From the NCBI RefSeq assembly GCF_038008325.1, contig NZ_JBBOYW010000001.1:3627501-3691500 (forward strand): a stretch of 64,000 bases of DNA, given 5' to 3'. This document shows positions 46,164-54,369 of this stretch, one piece after another (within the stretch, counting starts at the first letter, position 1; every line of letters starts with the position of its first letter). Position numbers and translations under genes: made by a program. The notes under the pieces are model-generated. The model searched no databases, was not told where the DNA came from, and saw nothing but the letters and a program-made list of their open reading frames with translations. This DNA is from Lysinibacillus sp. FSL K6-0232 (GTDB taxonomy: Bacteria > Bacillota > Bacilli > Bacillales_A > Planococcaceae).

Positions 46164-48107
46164 ATGATTGTTTTACAGGTCAATCAACTATATAAATCCT
46201 TTCTTGCAGATGAAATTTTAAGCGGTGTTAAATTAGAGGTGCAACATCGTGATCGCGTTGCCTTAGTAGGACGCAATGGTGCAGGTAAATCTACGTTATT
46301 AAAAATCATCGCTGGTCAAATGTCTTATGATTCAGGCGATATTATTATTCCTAAAGGTATCCAAATTGGCTATTTAGAGCAGCATGCCGGATTAAATTCT
46401 ACATTAACAATTTGGGATGAAATGATGACGATTTTTGCATCACTGCTTGAGCAGGAGCAAACCTTGCGCTCCCTTGAACAGCAAATGGCTGATCCAAATA
46501 TCTATGAAAACCCTACTGTCTATGCAAAAATTATGGCGGAATATGATCAATTACAGCATACATTTAAGGATGCTGGTGGCTATCAATTTGAATCGGATAT
46601 CCGCTCCGTGCTTCACGGTATGCAATTTTATCCTGAAGACTATGATAAACCTATCAGCTCATTATCTGGTGGACAACGCACGCGATTAGCGCTTGCCAAG
46701 CTCCTACTGAGTAAACCAGACCTTTTAATTCTCGATGAGCCGACAAACCATTTAGATATTGAAACACTATCTTGGTTGGAATCCTATTTAAAGGGCTATG
46801 AAGGCGCCATTTTAATTGTTTCGCATGACCGCTATTTCCTAGATCAGGTCGTTTCGATTGTCTATGAGGTTTCTCGTCATCGCGTCACAAAATATACCGG
46901 CAACTATAGTGCTTATTTAGATGAAAAGGCTAAAAATTATGAGCGTGATCTGAAGCTATACGAGCGTCAGCAAGATGAGAAAGCTAAGCTTGAGGACTTT
47001 ATTCAAAAAAATATTGCACGTGCCTCTACAACAAAAATGGCACAGAGCCGTCGGAAAATGCTAGAGCGAACAGAATGGATGGAATCTCCAGAGGGTGATG
47101 AAAAATCAGCTAGCTTTGGCTTCACTATTGAACGTCAAAGTGGCAATGATGTATTATCTATTGACGATTTAACTATTGGTTATGGTCAACAAGCAATATC
47201 AAGTGGCATTACCCTACGTACCTTTCGTGAGGATCGTATAGCACTGGTAGGTCCAAATGGCGTTGGCAAATCAACATTACTGAAAACAATTGTAAAGGAC
47301 CTAACCCCTATTTCAGGCGATATTCGTTATGGCACAAATGTGCAAATTGGCTACTATGATCAGGAGCAGGCAAAACTCTCCAGCAATAAAAGTGTTTTAA
47401 AAGAGCTTTGGGATGAATGGCCATTAATGAATGAAAAGGATATACGCACTGTCCTAGGACGTTTTTTATTTAGTGGTGAAGATGTGGATAAAGTAGTATC
47501 TTCGTTATCTGGTGGTGAAAAGGCACGACTGGCACTTGCAAAACTAATGATGCAAAAGGCAAATTTTTTAATTTTGGATGAGCCGACAAACCATCTTGAC
47601 TTAGATAGTAAAGAGGTGCTGGAAAATGCGTTAATTGATTATCCAGGGACACTTCTTTTTGTGTCACATGACCGCTACTTTATTAATCGTATTGCCACAA
47701 AAGTAGTCGAGCTGTCTGGAACAGGCTCTTTTGAGTATTTAGGTGACTACGATTATTATTTGGAGAAAAAACAAGAACTACTAGAGCTTGCACAAATGAA
47801 AGCAGCCTCACAGCCACAAGGACAACAAGAAGCAACTGAAAAAACCTCTACCTCTAAAATTGATAAAGAGGCTAAAAAACGCGAACGTCAAATTAGACGT
47901 GCTATTGAGGAATTAGAAGAAAAGATGCAAGAAACCATTGCTACTATTGCACATTTAGAGGAAGCCCTTTGTGATCCTGCGATTTTCACAGACCATGAAA
48001 AAATTACAGAGCTTCAAGAGCAGCTAACAACTGCTAAAGAACAACATGAGCTATTCGAATTAGAATGGCTGGAGTTAAATGAAGAGCTTGAAAATATTCA
48101 TCTATAA
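46164..48107 (+). CDS. ydiF: ABC-F family ATPase (YdiF-like, ribosome-associated)
   Basis: The 647-residue soluble protein has two ABC domains in tandem. Walker A sites are GRNGAGKST (about 36-44) and GPNGVGKST, signatures LSGGQRTR and LSGGEKAR, and both have LDEPTNHLD. They are joined by the ABC-F P-site linker (YLDEKAKNYERDLKLYERQQ...), and a charged coiled-coil C-terminal extension follows. There are no membrane segments. ABC-F proteins act on ribosomes, for instance in translation rescue or antibiotic protection. The start ATG at 46164 follows GAGGTG. The location between rex and tsaD matches B. subtilis ydiF. Confidence 0.92.
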   Translation: MIVLQVNQLYKSFLADEILSGVKLEVQHRDRVALVGRNGAGKSTLLKIIAGQMSYDSGDIIIPKGIQIGYLEQHAGLNSTLTIWDEMMTIFASLLEQEQTLRSLEQQMADPNIYENPTVYAKIMAEYDQLQHTFKDAGGYQFESDIRSVLHGMQFYPEDYDKPISSLSGGQRTRLALAKLLLSKPDLLILDEPTNHLDIETLSWLESYLKGYEGAILIVSHDRYFLDQVVSIVYEVSRHRVTKYTGNYSAYLDEKAKNYERDLKLYERQQDEKAKLEDFIQKNIARASTTKMAQSRRKMLERTEWMESPEGDEKSASFGFTIERQSGNDVLSIDDLTIGYGQQAISSGITLRTFREDRIALVGPNGVGKSTLLKTIVKDLTPISGDIRYGTNVQIGYYDQEQAKLSSNKSVLKELWDEWPLMNEKDIRTVLGRFLFSGEDVDKVVSSLSGGEKARLALAKLMMQKANFLILDEPTNHLDLDSKEVLENALIDYPGTLLFVSHDRYFINRIATKVVELSGTGSFEYLGDYDYYLEKKQELLELAQMKAASQPQGQQEATEKTSTSKIDKEAKKRERQIRRAIEELEEKMQETIATIAHLEEALCDPAIFTDHEKITELQEQLTTAKEQHELFELEWLELNEELENIHL

Positions 48108-48118
48108 GGCTGTCTAAG

Positions 48119-48168
48119 ACCGAGCTATCCACTGAACCTTTATTATGTGGACTAGTTCGGTTTTCTTT
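48119..48168 (+). terminator. Intrinsic terminator of ydiF
   Basis: ACCGAGCTATCCAC (48119-48132) pairs with GTGGACTAGTTCGGT (48147-48161), with a bulge, and is followed by TTTTCTTT. Confidence 0.75.
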
Positions 48169-48232
48169 ACTCGTCACCATTTTTCATATATATTGGTCAA
48201 GCGCTATTTTTCGACAAAAAATGCCCACAACT

Positions 48233-48434
48233 TTATACACACAATAAATCTAGTTGTATCAACATATCAACAGAGTTTTCCACATTGTCCACAATTAAAA
48301 ATTATTTTATCCACATTCCTTCTTATAAAATCTACTACTATATATAGAATAATCACAAGTTATACACAATTTATCAACATTTTGTGCATAAGTACGCCTG
48401 TTCGCTGTTTTTTTATCACTATACCTGTGGATAA
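48233..48434. promoter_or_regulatory. DnaA-box cluster between ydiF and tsaD
   Basis: Eight DnaA-box-like 9-mers lie within about 200 bases. Perfect TTATCCACA occurs at 48307-48315 and, reversed, at 48426-48434. TTATACACA is at 48233-48241 and 48360-48368. One-mismatch boxes are TTTTCCACA (48276), TTGTCCACA (48285), TTATCAACA (48371) and reversed TTATGCACA (48383-48391). The DNA is AT-rich and no protein is supported across it. From memory, B. subtilis has a DnaA-box cluster at the gcp (tsaD)/ydiF locus that titrates DnaA and limits replication initiation. There is no dnaA or dnaN nearby, so this is not likely to be oriC. Confidence 0.85.
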
Positions 48435-48513
48435 TTTTCTGAAAAATTTGTCAATTAAACTGCTCCCTCCTTTAGCATTTCTCTACAATTTTTTTAACAT
48501 ACAAAAAGAGGCG

Positions 48514-48525
48514 TCCTTAGAAAGA
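48514..48525. repeat. Target-site duplication, left copy
   Basis: TCCTTAGAAAGA directly abuts the left inverted repeat of the IS element and recurs exactly at 50388-50399. Confidence 0.9.
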
Positions 48526-48574
48526 GGGCACTGAAAAACTTACATTTTTTACGATGAATTAGTTTTTCAAACAA

Positions 48575-48620
48575 AAATAAGGCACTTTCCATTCGTTTTT
48601 GAATGGAAGGTGCCTTATTT
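48575..48620 (-). terminator. Transposase terminator inside the IS
   Basis: AAATAAGGCACTTTCCATTC (48575-48594) pairs with its near-perfect complement at 48601-48620 across a six-base loop. On the minus strand the stem ends in TTATTTTTG, just past the transposase stop. Confidence 0.85.
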
Positions 48621-48632
48621 CTTTCTTTTTTC

Positions 48633-50087
48633 CTACTCTTTTTCACTCAGTAGTTTGAGTATCCGTTTCAGATTGACCGCAAAGATCGTCGTGGCTCCTT
48701 GAATTTCCATGCCAAATAAACCCGCCGATTTTGCTGTTTTAAAGCCGTGTGGGTTCTTTAATTCACTATTTTTCGCTTCGATTTTATAGCGTTTGCTGGC
48801 AAGTGCTTTGAATTCGGCTGTTTCCTGGAATGCTGCTTGTTCTTGATGTGTATCGGATTGAATCGTTACACTATACGTTTTACTTTTCGCCCCTTCCTTA
48901 TAACAGCCCTCTCGCATCGGGCAAACTTTACATTTTTCAATATCAAAATGAAACGTTAAACTTTGATTCAGGGTTTTCCTGCCCGTACGTCTTTTGTGAG
49001 TTGCCATGTGCCCCGCTGGACAAACAAACATACCCGCATCCTTGTTATAATCAAATTCAATTTTCCGTTGTCCGCTGCCATTTGTGATTACTGGATTTAA
49101 CTTTGAAATTAACTGAAACTGCTCCGATTTTGCATACACTAAATTCTCTTTCCAGGAATAGGCGGCATCACCAATCACCGTGTCAATTTCCATGCCGGCA
49201 GTTCTACTTTTCTCTACCAACTCTTGTAAATAGTGCCCATCACTTTTTTCACCCGTCGTCACAACCGCTGCTGTAATAATACGTTCATCACTCATCGCAA
49301 TATGCGTTTTAAAACCAAAGAAAGAAGAATCTGCTGACTTATGGCCAACACGTGCATCCGGATCATTTGAATAGCTTAAATGATTCTCATAATCATCTAT
49401 CACTTCTTTTAAAACATTTAATTTTTCTTTCACAGCCGGGATTTGTGCAACCTTTGATTGTGTTTCGACTGCTTCAACTACTTGACGACAGTAATCTAAT
49501 TCTTCTGTGACTTCATTTGACGCAGGCTTCTCAGGGAATTTTCCGACCATGTTTTCGTCTAGTTGATACACGGCTTTACGTACATTTTTGGATTTTTCCT
49601 GTAAAAATTCTTTGGGCGTTTTCTGGTTATATCGCGCTTTTGTATGGGTAGCGTCGACAATCACCATTTTACTAAGGAGTAGTCCTTTCTCTAAAGCAAT
49701 TTCAACAGTTTTCTGAATCAGTAAATCTAATAAATTCATATCTTGAAGACGGAGTCGACGGAATTTTGTCAGGGAACTGGGGTCGATCACTTCCTCTTCT
49801 GGTGCCATATCTAAAAAATATTTAAAGGACATATCGAATTTTGAACGTTCGATAAGGTCGGCATCCGACAGGTCATGAATCGCTTTTAACAGTAAATATT
49901 TAAACATGCGAATCGGTGGAATCGCGTTACGGCCATTAACTAAACAGTATTTCGATTTTAGTTCGTCTAGAATAAATGAGAAATCCACAAGTTCATTGAT
50001 TTGGCGAAGCATATTGTCCTTTGGAATAATTAAATCGTACAACGCCATGTACGGGCTTAAATTGAATGTTTCCTGTTTAGAAATCAT
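48633..50087 (-). CDS. IS1182-family transposase
   Basis: The 484-residue DDE transposase begins with the IS1182/IS5-like N-terminal domain (YDLIIPKDNMLRQINELVDF, FKYLLLKAIHDLSDADLIER). Catalytic-region segments are VIVDATHTKARYN (first Asp), TVIGDAAYSWKEN (second Asp) and YKIEAKNSELKNPHGF (Glu). A Cys-rich region FVCPAGHM...CKVCPMREGCY lies between. The start at 50087 has AAAGGTGG seven bases upstream. A longer open frame to 50309 only translates the GC-rich structured segment and is not used. The frame is intact, so the element may be active. Confidence 0.93.
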   Translation of the reverse strand: MISKQETFNLSPYMALYDLIIPKDNMLRQINELVDFSFILDELKSKYCLVNGRNAIPPIRMFKYLLLKAIHDLSDADLIERSKFDMSFKYFLDMAPEEEVIDPSSLTKFRRLRLQDMNLLDLLIQKTVEIALEKGLLLSKMVIVDATHTKARYNQKTPKEFLQEKSKNVRKAVYQLDENMVGKFPEKPASNEVTEELDYCRQVVEAVETQSKVAQIPAVKEKLNVLKEVIDDYENHLSYSNDPDARVGHKSADSSFFGFKTHIAMSDERIITAAVVTTGEKSDGHYLQELVEKSRTAGMEIDTVIGDAAYSWKENLVYAKSEQFQLISKLNPVITNGSGQRKIEFDYNKDAGMFVCPAGHMATHKRRTGRKTLNQSLTFHFDIEKCKVCPMREGCYKEGAKSKTYSVTIQSDTHQEQAAFQETAEFKALASKRYKIEAKNSELKNPHGFKTAKSAGLFGMEIQGATTIFAVNLKRILKLLSEKE

Positions 50088-50179
50088 GGTCGCACCACCT
50101 TTTATTAGTCCTTTAATTATACAGGAAATTTGTGAGATTATACGAGAGGAAAACCCTTCTAGTGATGAAAGTGGTCCCA

Positions 50180-50304
50180 GTTGATTGGAATGGAGGCGGC
50201 GACTTCTGCGGGAACAGCACGAGCGGAAGCACCCGGACTGAGCAAAGCGAGGGAGAAGGCTGGAGCCGTGCCCGCGAAACGCGTCCGCCGCAATGGAAAT
50301 CAAC
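50180..50304. repeat. GC-rich imperfect inverted-repeat element inside the IS
   Basis: This 125-base segment is much richer in GC than its surroundings. Its ends pair: GTTGATT..AATGGAGGCGG and CCGCCGCAATGGAAATCAAC are imperfect complements. The interior contains CTGCGGGAACAGCACGAGCG and GCCGTGCCCGCG. From memory it resembles the abundant GC-rich structured intergenic repeats of Bacillaceae genomes. It lies in the transposase leader and may be a structured RNA or a captured repeat. Confidence 0.5.
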
Positions 50305-50318
50305 GGCATCGAAGAAAA

Positions 50319-50356
50319 AGAGAGTACAGGAACGAATATTCGTTCCTGTACTCTCT
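50319..50356 (-). terminator. 38-bp perfect palindrome, terminator-like on the minus strand
   Basis: Two perfect 19-base arms, centred at 50337/50338, contain AGTACAGGAACGAAT. On the minus strand they are followed by TTTTCTTC. Transcripts entering the IS from tsaD would terminate here, which protects the transposase gene from read-through. Confidence 0.8.
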
Positions 50357-50387
50357 CACTTGTGCCTGAGGGACTTTTTCAGTGCCC

Positions 50388-50399
50388 TCCTTAGAAAGA
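50388..50399. repeat. Target-site duplication, right copy
   Basis: TCCTTAGAAAGA, identical to 48514-48525. Joined without the IS, the flanks form AAGAGGCGTC-loop-GACACCTCTT followed on the minus strand by five T residues, a terminator for tsaD. Confidence 0.9.
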
Positions 50400-50414
50400 C
50401 ACCTCTTCTTTATG

Positions 50415-51431
50415 TTAAACCCATGATTTTAATTCCATGCCAGGACGTCCATTCATCAATAAATTTCCACGAACCCCCGCTTCAAACATCGGTGCTGCTG
50501 CCGCGCCAATCATTGCTGCATTATCTGTGCACAATTTAAGCGGCGGTACAAAAAATGGAATACCTTCCTTTGTGAATACTGCCTCTAATGACGCACGTAA
50601 GCCTTTATTTGCTGCGACACCGCCTGCTGCAATTACTTGTTTCACTTGATATGCCTTTGCGGCACGCAATGCTTTTGCTGTTAGTACCTCTACCACACTT
50701 TCCTGAAAGCCTTTTGCAACAGCTGTTGGCGAAATTTCCTCTCCTCGCTGATCCATATTATGCTTATAATTAATAACAGCTGATTTCAAACCACTAAAGC
50801 TAAAATCATATGAATCTTCCTCCAGCCAAACCCTCGGAAAAGATACAGCCTCTTCGCCTTCATGAGCAAGCTGGTCAATACGTGGGCCACCTGGATAAGG
50901 CAAGTTTAACACACGTGCCACTTTATCATAGGCTTCACCTGCTGCATCATCTCGCGTTTCACCAATCACTTCAAATGAGCCATGCTCCTTCATATAGACA
51001 AGCTCTGTATGACCACCTGATACAACAAGTGCTAATAATGGAAACTCCATTGGCTGAACAAGTGCATTGGCATAAATATGCCCTGCAATATGATGCACAC
51101 CAATAATCGGTAAATTATGTGCAAATGCAAAGGCCTTTGCTGCATTAATACCAATCAATAATGCACCTACAAGCCCCGGTCCCTCTGTCACAGCAACCGC
51201 ATCTAAATCTGCTGGCTTTATATTGGCTTGTGTTAAAGCCTCCTCAATCACCACTGTAATTTGCTCAACATGATGACGTGATGCAATTTCAGGAACAACA
51301 CCACCAAATCGCTTATGACTTTCTATTTGTGAAGCAACAACATTTGAAACAATTTCATTGCCATTGCGAATAATCGCCGCTGCTGTTTCATCACAGCTTG
51401 ATTCTATTGCTAATATTATTGTATTTTTCAC
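50415..51431 (-). CDS. tsaD: tRNA N6-threonylcarbamoyladenosine transferase TsaD
   Basis: The protein of about 338 residues begins [20 protein letters not shown]. Its metal-binding His-x-x-x-His is in [14 protein letters not shown]. It also has [29 protein letters not shown] and the C-terminal CTDNAAMIG. With TsaB and TsaE it adds threonylcarbamoyl to A37 of ANN-decoding tRNAs. The GTG start at 51431 shares its first base with the rimI stop (TAGTG). It is the last gene of tsaE-tsaB-rimI-tsaD. Its terminator has been split by the IS1182 insertion just downstream. Confidence 0.97.
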   Translation of the reverse strand: MKNTIILAIESSCDETAAAIIRNGNEIVSNVVASQIESHKRFGGVVPEIASRHHVEQITVVIEEALTQANIKPADLDAVAVTEGPGLVGALLIGINAAKAFAFAHNLPIIGVHHIAGHIYANALVQPMEFPLLALVVSGGHTELVYMKEHGSFEVIGETRDDAAGEAYDKVARVLNLPYPGGPRIDQLAHEGEEAVSFPRVWLEEDSYDFSFSGLKSAVINYKHNMDQRGEEISPTAVAKGFQESVVEVLTAKALRAAKAYQVKQVIAAGGVAANKGLRASLEAVFTKEGIPFFVPPLKLCTDNAAMIGAAAAPMFEAGVRGNLLMNGRPGMELKSWV

Positions 51432-51883
51432 TATAACTTCGCCCACATAACAAGGGCATCCTCCCCGTTATCAGTATAATAGCCTTTTCGTATGCCGCCG
51501 TCTTGGAACTGAAGCTTGCGATAAAGATTTTGTGCAATCGTATTTGTTACACGAACCTCTAAAGACATCATCTCCATTCCATGTAAACGTGCTATTTGCA
51601 TCGCCTCACGCATAAGTCCTTCACCAATGCCTCTGCCACGTGCTTGCTCCACAACAGCTACATTCGTAATTTGGGCTGCATCAATCACCATCCACATACC
51701 ACAAAAGCCAATAATGCTACCATCTGCATCCTCAGCTAATACATAATGTGCATATGGGTTCTCATGTACTTCATAATAAAAGGAATCTAATGTCCATGCT
51801 ACGGGAAATGAGGCAAGCTCAATTTCATAAACTGCTGGAACATCATCAGAAACCATTTTACGATAAGTGACATTACTACTCAT
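51431..51883 (-). CDS. rimI: Ribosomal protein S18-alanine N-acetyltransferase RimI
   Basis: This 150-residue GNAT acetyltransferase has the acetyl-CoA motif [19 protein letters not shown] (about 75-93) and [21 protein letters not shown] (about 100-120). RimI acetylates the N-terminus of ribosomal protein S18. It lies between tsaB and tsaD in the conserved tsaE-tsaB-rimI-tsaD order. It overlaps the tsaB stop by eight bases and the tsaD start by one, so the operon is tightly coupled. Confidence 0.93.
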   Translation of the reverse strand: MSSNVTYRKMVSDDVPAVYEIELASFPVAWTLDSFYYEVHENPYAHYVLAEDADGSIIGFCGMWMVIDAAQITNVAVVEQARGRGIGEGLMREAMQIARLHGMEMMSLEVRVTNTIAQNLYRKLQFQDGGIRKGYYTDNGEDALVMWAKL

Positions 51884-52583
51884 GTGTCCTCTCCTTTTGT
51901 TCCTTCAACCAATTTGCTTCCGCCTCAGCAATGCGCTTATATTGCGGAACAAAGTGATGGGTAGCTTCTACGCTTGGAAGTGCTACCTGTGTTGCCAAAT
52001 GAACAGCTTCAGTTGCACGTGGTAAATCAAGGCTAAACGGTGCACGTATTGCTGCATCTCCAAGCACATTAGTAATGCTCTCCCAAAATATATCAACATC
52101 TATGCCAACAAACAAAATAGGTGCTTCTAAAGCCTTTAAACGCTCTAATAGCTCATCGATATGTGTATGGTAATCCTCAACAATAGTTTCTAGTGCCATT
52201 CCTTGATAAATAGCCGTGTAAACATTGCCTCTACGTGCATCAAAAATTGGGCAAATTAAGCCATTGTATAAAGCAGCATTTGCTGCTAATATTTTCAAGC
52301 TAGAGATACCAACTAAAGGCTTTTGTAACGTCCATGCTAGCGTTTTAGCCAGTGTTACACCTATACGGACGCCTGTATAAGAGCCTGGGCCTTCAGATAC
52401 TGCAATTGCGTCTAAATCGCTTGGCTTTAGCCCTATACGTGTTAAAACCTCTTCAATAGCAGGCATTGCACCTGCCGAGTGTGTTAATTTTATATTTTGC
52501 ACCATTTCGGCAACCACTTTTCCATCCTTTACAACAGCGATAGAAAGCGGTGCATTTGCTGTTTCTATTCCTAACCAAATCAT
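51876..52583 (-). CDS. tsaB: tRNA threonylcarbamoyladenosine biosynthesis protein TsaB
   Basis: This 235-residue ASKHA-fold scaffold related to TsaD begins MIWLGIETANAPLSIAVV and has the characteristic AVSEGPGSYTGVRIGVTLAKTLA (about 60-82). It binds TsaD and TsaE to form the t6A-synthesising complex. The start overlaps the tsaE stop by four bases. The TsaD-like metal site is absent, as is normal for TsaB. Confidence 0.95.
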   Translation of the reverse strand: MIWLGIETANAPLSIAVVKDGKVVAEMVQNIKLTHSAGAMPAIEEVLTRIGLKPSDLDAIAVSEGPGSYTGVRIGVTLAKTLAWTLQKPLVGISSLKILAANAALYNGLICPIFDARRGNVYTAIYQGMALETIVEDYHTHIDELLERLKALEAPILFVGIDVDIFWESITNVLGDAAIRAPFSLDLPRATEAVHLATQVALPSVEATHHFVPQYKRIAEAEANWLKEQKERTHE

Positions 52584-53029
52584 TTTATTAGCTCCTCACA
52601 TAGTGCCTCATAGCGTTTCCCATGAGGTATTAATACAAAGCGTCGTTCATGCTCCTCGATTCGGTAAATCTCTATTGCTAGGCGCTCCTGTGGCAAATCC
52701 TGTTCAATTAAATGCGCCCACTCGACCACTGATACTGCATCACCATAGAATAGCTCATCCCATCCCAAATCCTCATCGCTTTCTGCTAAACGATAAACAT
52801 CTAAATGGTTGAAGGGTAGACGTCCCTCATATTGCTTAATTATCGTAAATGTTGGACTGTTTACAGTTCTCGTAACACCCAGTCCCTTCGCTAATGCCTT
52901 TGTAAATGTTGTCTTGCCTGCACCAAGGTCCCCTTCTAATGTAATGGTATCCTGAGCTTCTAATAACGCTGCAAGTCTTACGGCAAACTGTTCTGTATCA
53001 TCAACTGATTTCATGATTATTTCATACAT
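52580..53029 (-). CDS. tsaE: tRNA threonylcarbamoyladenosine biosynthesis ATPase TsaE
   Basis: The 149-residue P-loop ATPase has LEGDLGAGKTTFTKALAKGLG (about 31-51), VNSPTFTIIKQYEG and HLDVYRL. It drives turnover of the TsaB-TsaD complex. The ATG at 53029 follows AGAGGAAAA. It is the first gene of the operon here. In B. subtilis the preceding gene is thiL, which is not present at this junction. Confidence 0.95.
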   Translation of the reverse strand: MYEIIMKSVDDTEQFAVRLAALLEAQDTITLEGDLGAGKTTFTKALAKGLGVTRTVNSPTFTIIKQYEGRLPFNHLDVYRLAESDEDLGWDELFYGDAVSVVEWAHLIEQDLPQERLAIEIYRIEEHERRFVLIPHGKRYEALCEELIK

Positions 53030-53104
53030 CGTCTTTTTTCCTCTCATTCACTACATTATCTCTAGTTTACCGAAACAAGCGCAAATGTTCAAAGCATCCA
53101 ATAT

Positions 53105-53134
53105 AAAAACACGCCTTCTCTCCAAAAGACGTGT
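53105..53134 (-). terminator. Intrinsic terminator of the small lipoprotein gene
   Basis: ACACGCCTT (53109-53117) pairs with AAGACGTGT (53126-53134), with one mismatch. On the minus strand it is followed by five T residues. Confidence 0.75.
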
Positions 53135-53141
53135 CTACGTT

Positions 53142-53480
53142 CTATCTATTAGAATGCCCCTTTACGGCGATTACTTCCTTATCAATTAATTTATCATCTT
53201 TAAACTTCACAATATAGCCCTGTGTCATGAGTATTTCATCATCCCAACGATACTCATTTTTTTTAATTTTTTTACCTGCTCCACCTACTGTTTTTACTAC
53301 TTCAATATAGGTCATATTATTTTGCAATTTCTCAAATTCTGTTTCATTCATATTTTTTTGCCAATGATATGTGTTGGATTCTTCAATTTCTATAATAGGA
53401 TCACCGCAGCCTATCATGAATGCTATAACGCTGATAAGCATTGGTAGAGAAAGACGTTGTAAGAAATTATTACTTTTCAT
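53142..53480 (-). CDS. Small lipoprotein with BamE/SmpA-like (DUF3862-type) domain
   Basis: The 112-residue exported lipoprotein has a signal peptide ending in IGC (about residue 25). A small domain with FEKLQNNMTYIEVVKTVGGAGKKIKKNEYRWDD follows, the pattern of the SmpA/OmlA/DUF3862 fold in which M-T-Y-x-E-V-x-x-x-x-G-G recurs. In Gram-positives such lipoproteins have no fixed role; some resemble beta-lactamase inhibitor folds. It is a single gene with its own terminator. The start ATG at 53480 follows GGGGGTG at a usable distance. Confidence 0.75.
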   Translation of the reverse strand: MKSNNFLQRLSLPMLISVIAFMIGCGDPIIEIEESNTYHWQKNMNETEFEKLQNNMTYIEVVKTVGGAGKKIKKNEYRWDDEILMTQGYIVKFKDDKLIDKEVIAVKGHSNR

Positions 53481-54144
53481 AGAAACACCCCCGTCATTAA
53501 TCCAATTACTACTGTATTTTTACCCCTGTTCTTTATTTTAGAAACATATTTATCTAGTAATTCAATAACCTCGGTGCTGTTAAAATACTGCTAGCAACAA
53601 TAGCCTGTAGACAAAGCTAAGTAATTTCAAGGTAATACAAGATGATGTCAAAAAACTAAATATATGAATAACTTGAAATAATAATGAAAAGTGTATACAA
53701 AATTGTCCATGCAGGCACTAGTTTTACTTCAGTGAAGCTGCACCCTTAAAGAATATACTTAATTAGACAGTTTCCATGTATTCATGGTAGAAGACTTCGA
53801 TGGAGCTACCTCAACTTCAATAAGCACAAGAGTGAGCTAAATAAATTACAGCTTTCAAGCATTCAAAATTTATATAATGGTAAGATTACCCCTTATTCAA
53901 TTGTTGAGTCCAAGGTACAGCTTTCATGTCGCCTACATTAGCCCATATAGAGCGTCTGTCTGAGGATTGTACATTTATAGAGGCATCGATTTCAACTCTA
54001 CGCTTACCTTTTATCTACAGTTTAGCTTTCAAAATCGCTAGCTCATTTCTTGCTAAATATTCTATAGGTCAACAATTCCAGCAAATAAAAAAGCTCTTAT
54101 GATTTAAACTATCATAAGAACTATATTATCAGTTTTATTAAAAT
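53481..54144. other. Long intergenic region with a possible decayed coding remnant
   Basis: These 664 bases hold no intact gene. On the minus strand around 53890-54015 a short open stretch reads RRVEIDASINVQSSDRRSIW and then ANVGDMKAVPWTQQLNKG before a stop, reminiscent of the start of an SRPBCC-type domain. It is interrupted by stops on both sides and has no ribosome site. I see no IS ends or other repeats here. Confidence 0.3.
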
Positions 54145-54220
54145 GGCGGTCCCGACCGGGATCGAACCGGCGATCTCCTGCGTGACAGGCAGGCATGTTA
54201 ACCGCTACACCACGGGACCT
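54145..54220 (-). tRNA. tRNA-Asp (GTC), solo copy
   Basis: This 76-base tRNA folds with acceptor GGTCCCG, anticodon loop CTGTCAC (GTC) and TTCGATC T-loop; CCA is encoded. It is identical in sequence to the tRNA-Asp at 61074-61149 in the rRNA-linked cluster. It has its own promoter (54238-54266). Confidence 0.97.
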
Positions 54221-54237
54221 CTTAAAGACATTGATAA

Positions 54238-54266
54238 ATATATCATAAAAAAAGAAGAGAAGCAAT
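54238..54266 (-). promoter_or_regulatory. Candidate promoter of the solo tRNA-Asp
   Basis: On the minus strand TTGCTT (54261-54266), a 17-base spacer and TATATT (54238-54243) lie 18 bases before the tRNA 5' end. Confidence 0.45.
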
Positions 54267-54369
54267 AGATTTTTAATTTTTTTTATGTAAGTTGCACTTA
54301 GTAAAGTAGATAACCTTTATCTAAATAATTTTATTTAAATGATTTGTACGATTGTACTAAAATAAATAC

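Larger units (their letters stand above)
48526..50387 (-). mobile_element. IS1182-family insertion sequence, complete
   Basis: This 1,862-bp element is bounded by perfect 13-bp inverted repeats (GGGCACTGAAAAA at 48526-48538, TTTTTCAGTGCCC at 50375-50387) and by a 12-bp direct target duplication. It carries one intact transposase gene, a terminator after it (48575-48620), a GC-rich structured segment before it (50180-50304) and a 38-bp palindrome near the right end. The intact repeats, duplication and reading frame suggest a recent insertion. It sits inside the loop and stem of the tsaD terminator. Confidence 0.93.

Noticed and set aside
48233-48434. The DnaA-box cluster as the chromosomal origin
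   Set aside because: No dnaA, dnaN, rpmH or gyrase genes are nearby. The flanking genes are tsaD and ydiF, where a non-origin cluster is known in B. subtilis.
48145-48534. Open frame of about 129 codons downstream of ydiF
   Set aside because: It has no ribosome site. Its codons run through the ydiF terminator, the DnaA boxes and into the IS end, and the translated sequence resembles no protein.
50088-50309. N-terminal extension of the transposase frame
   Set aside because: It translates a GC-rich structured segment rich in Arg, Ser and Cys. The transposase family start with a ribosome site is at 50087.
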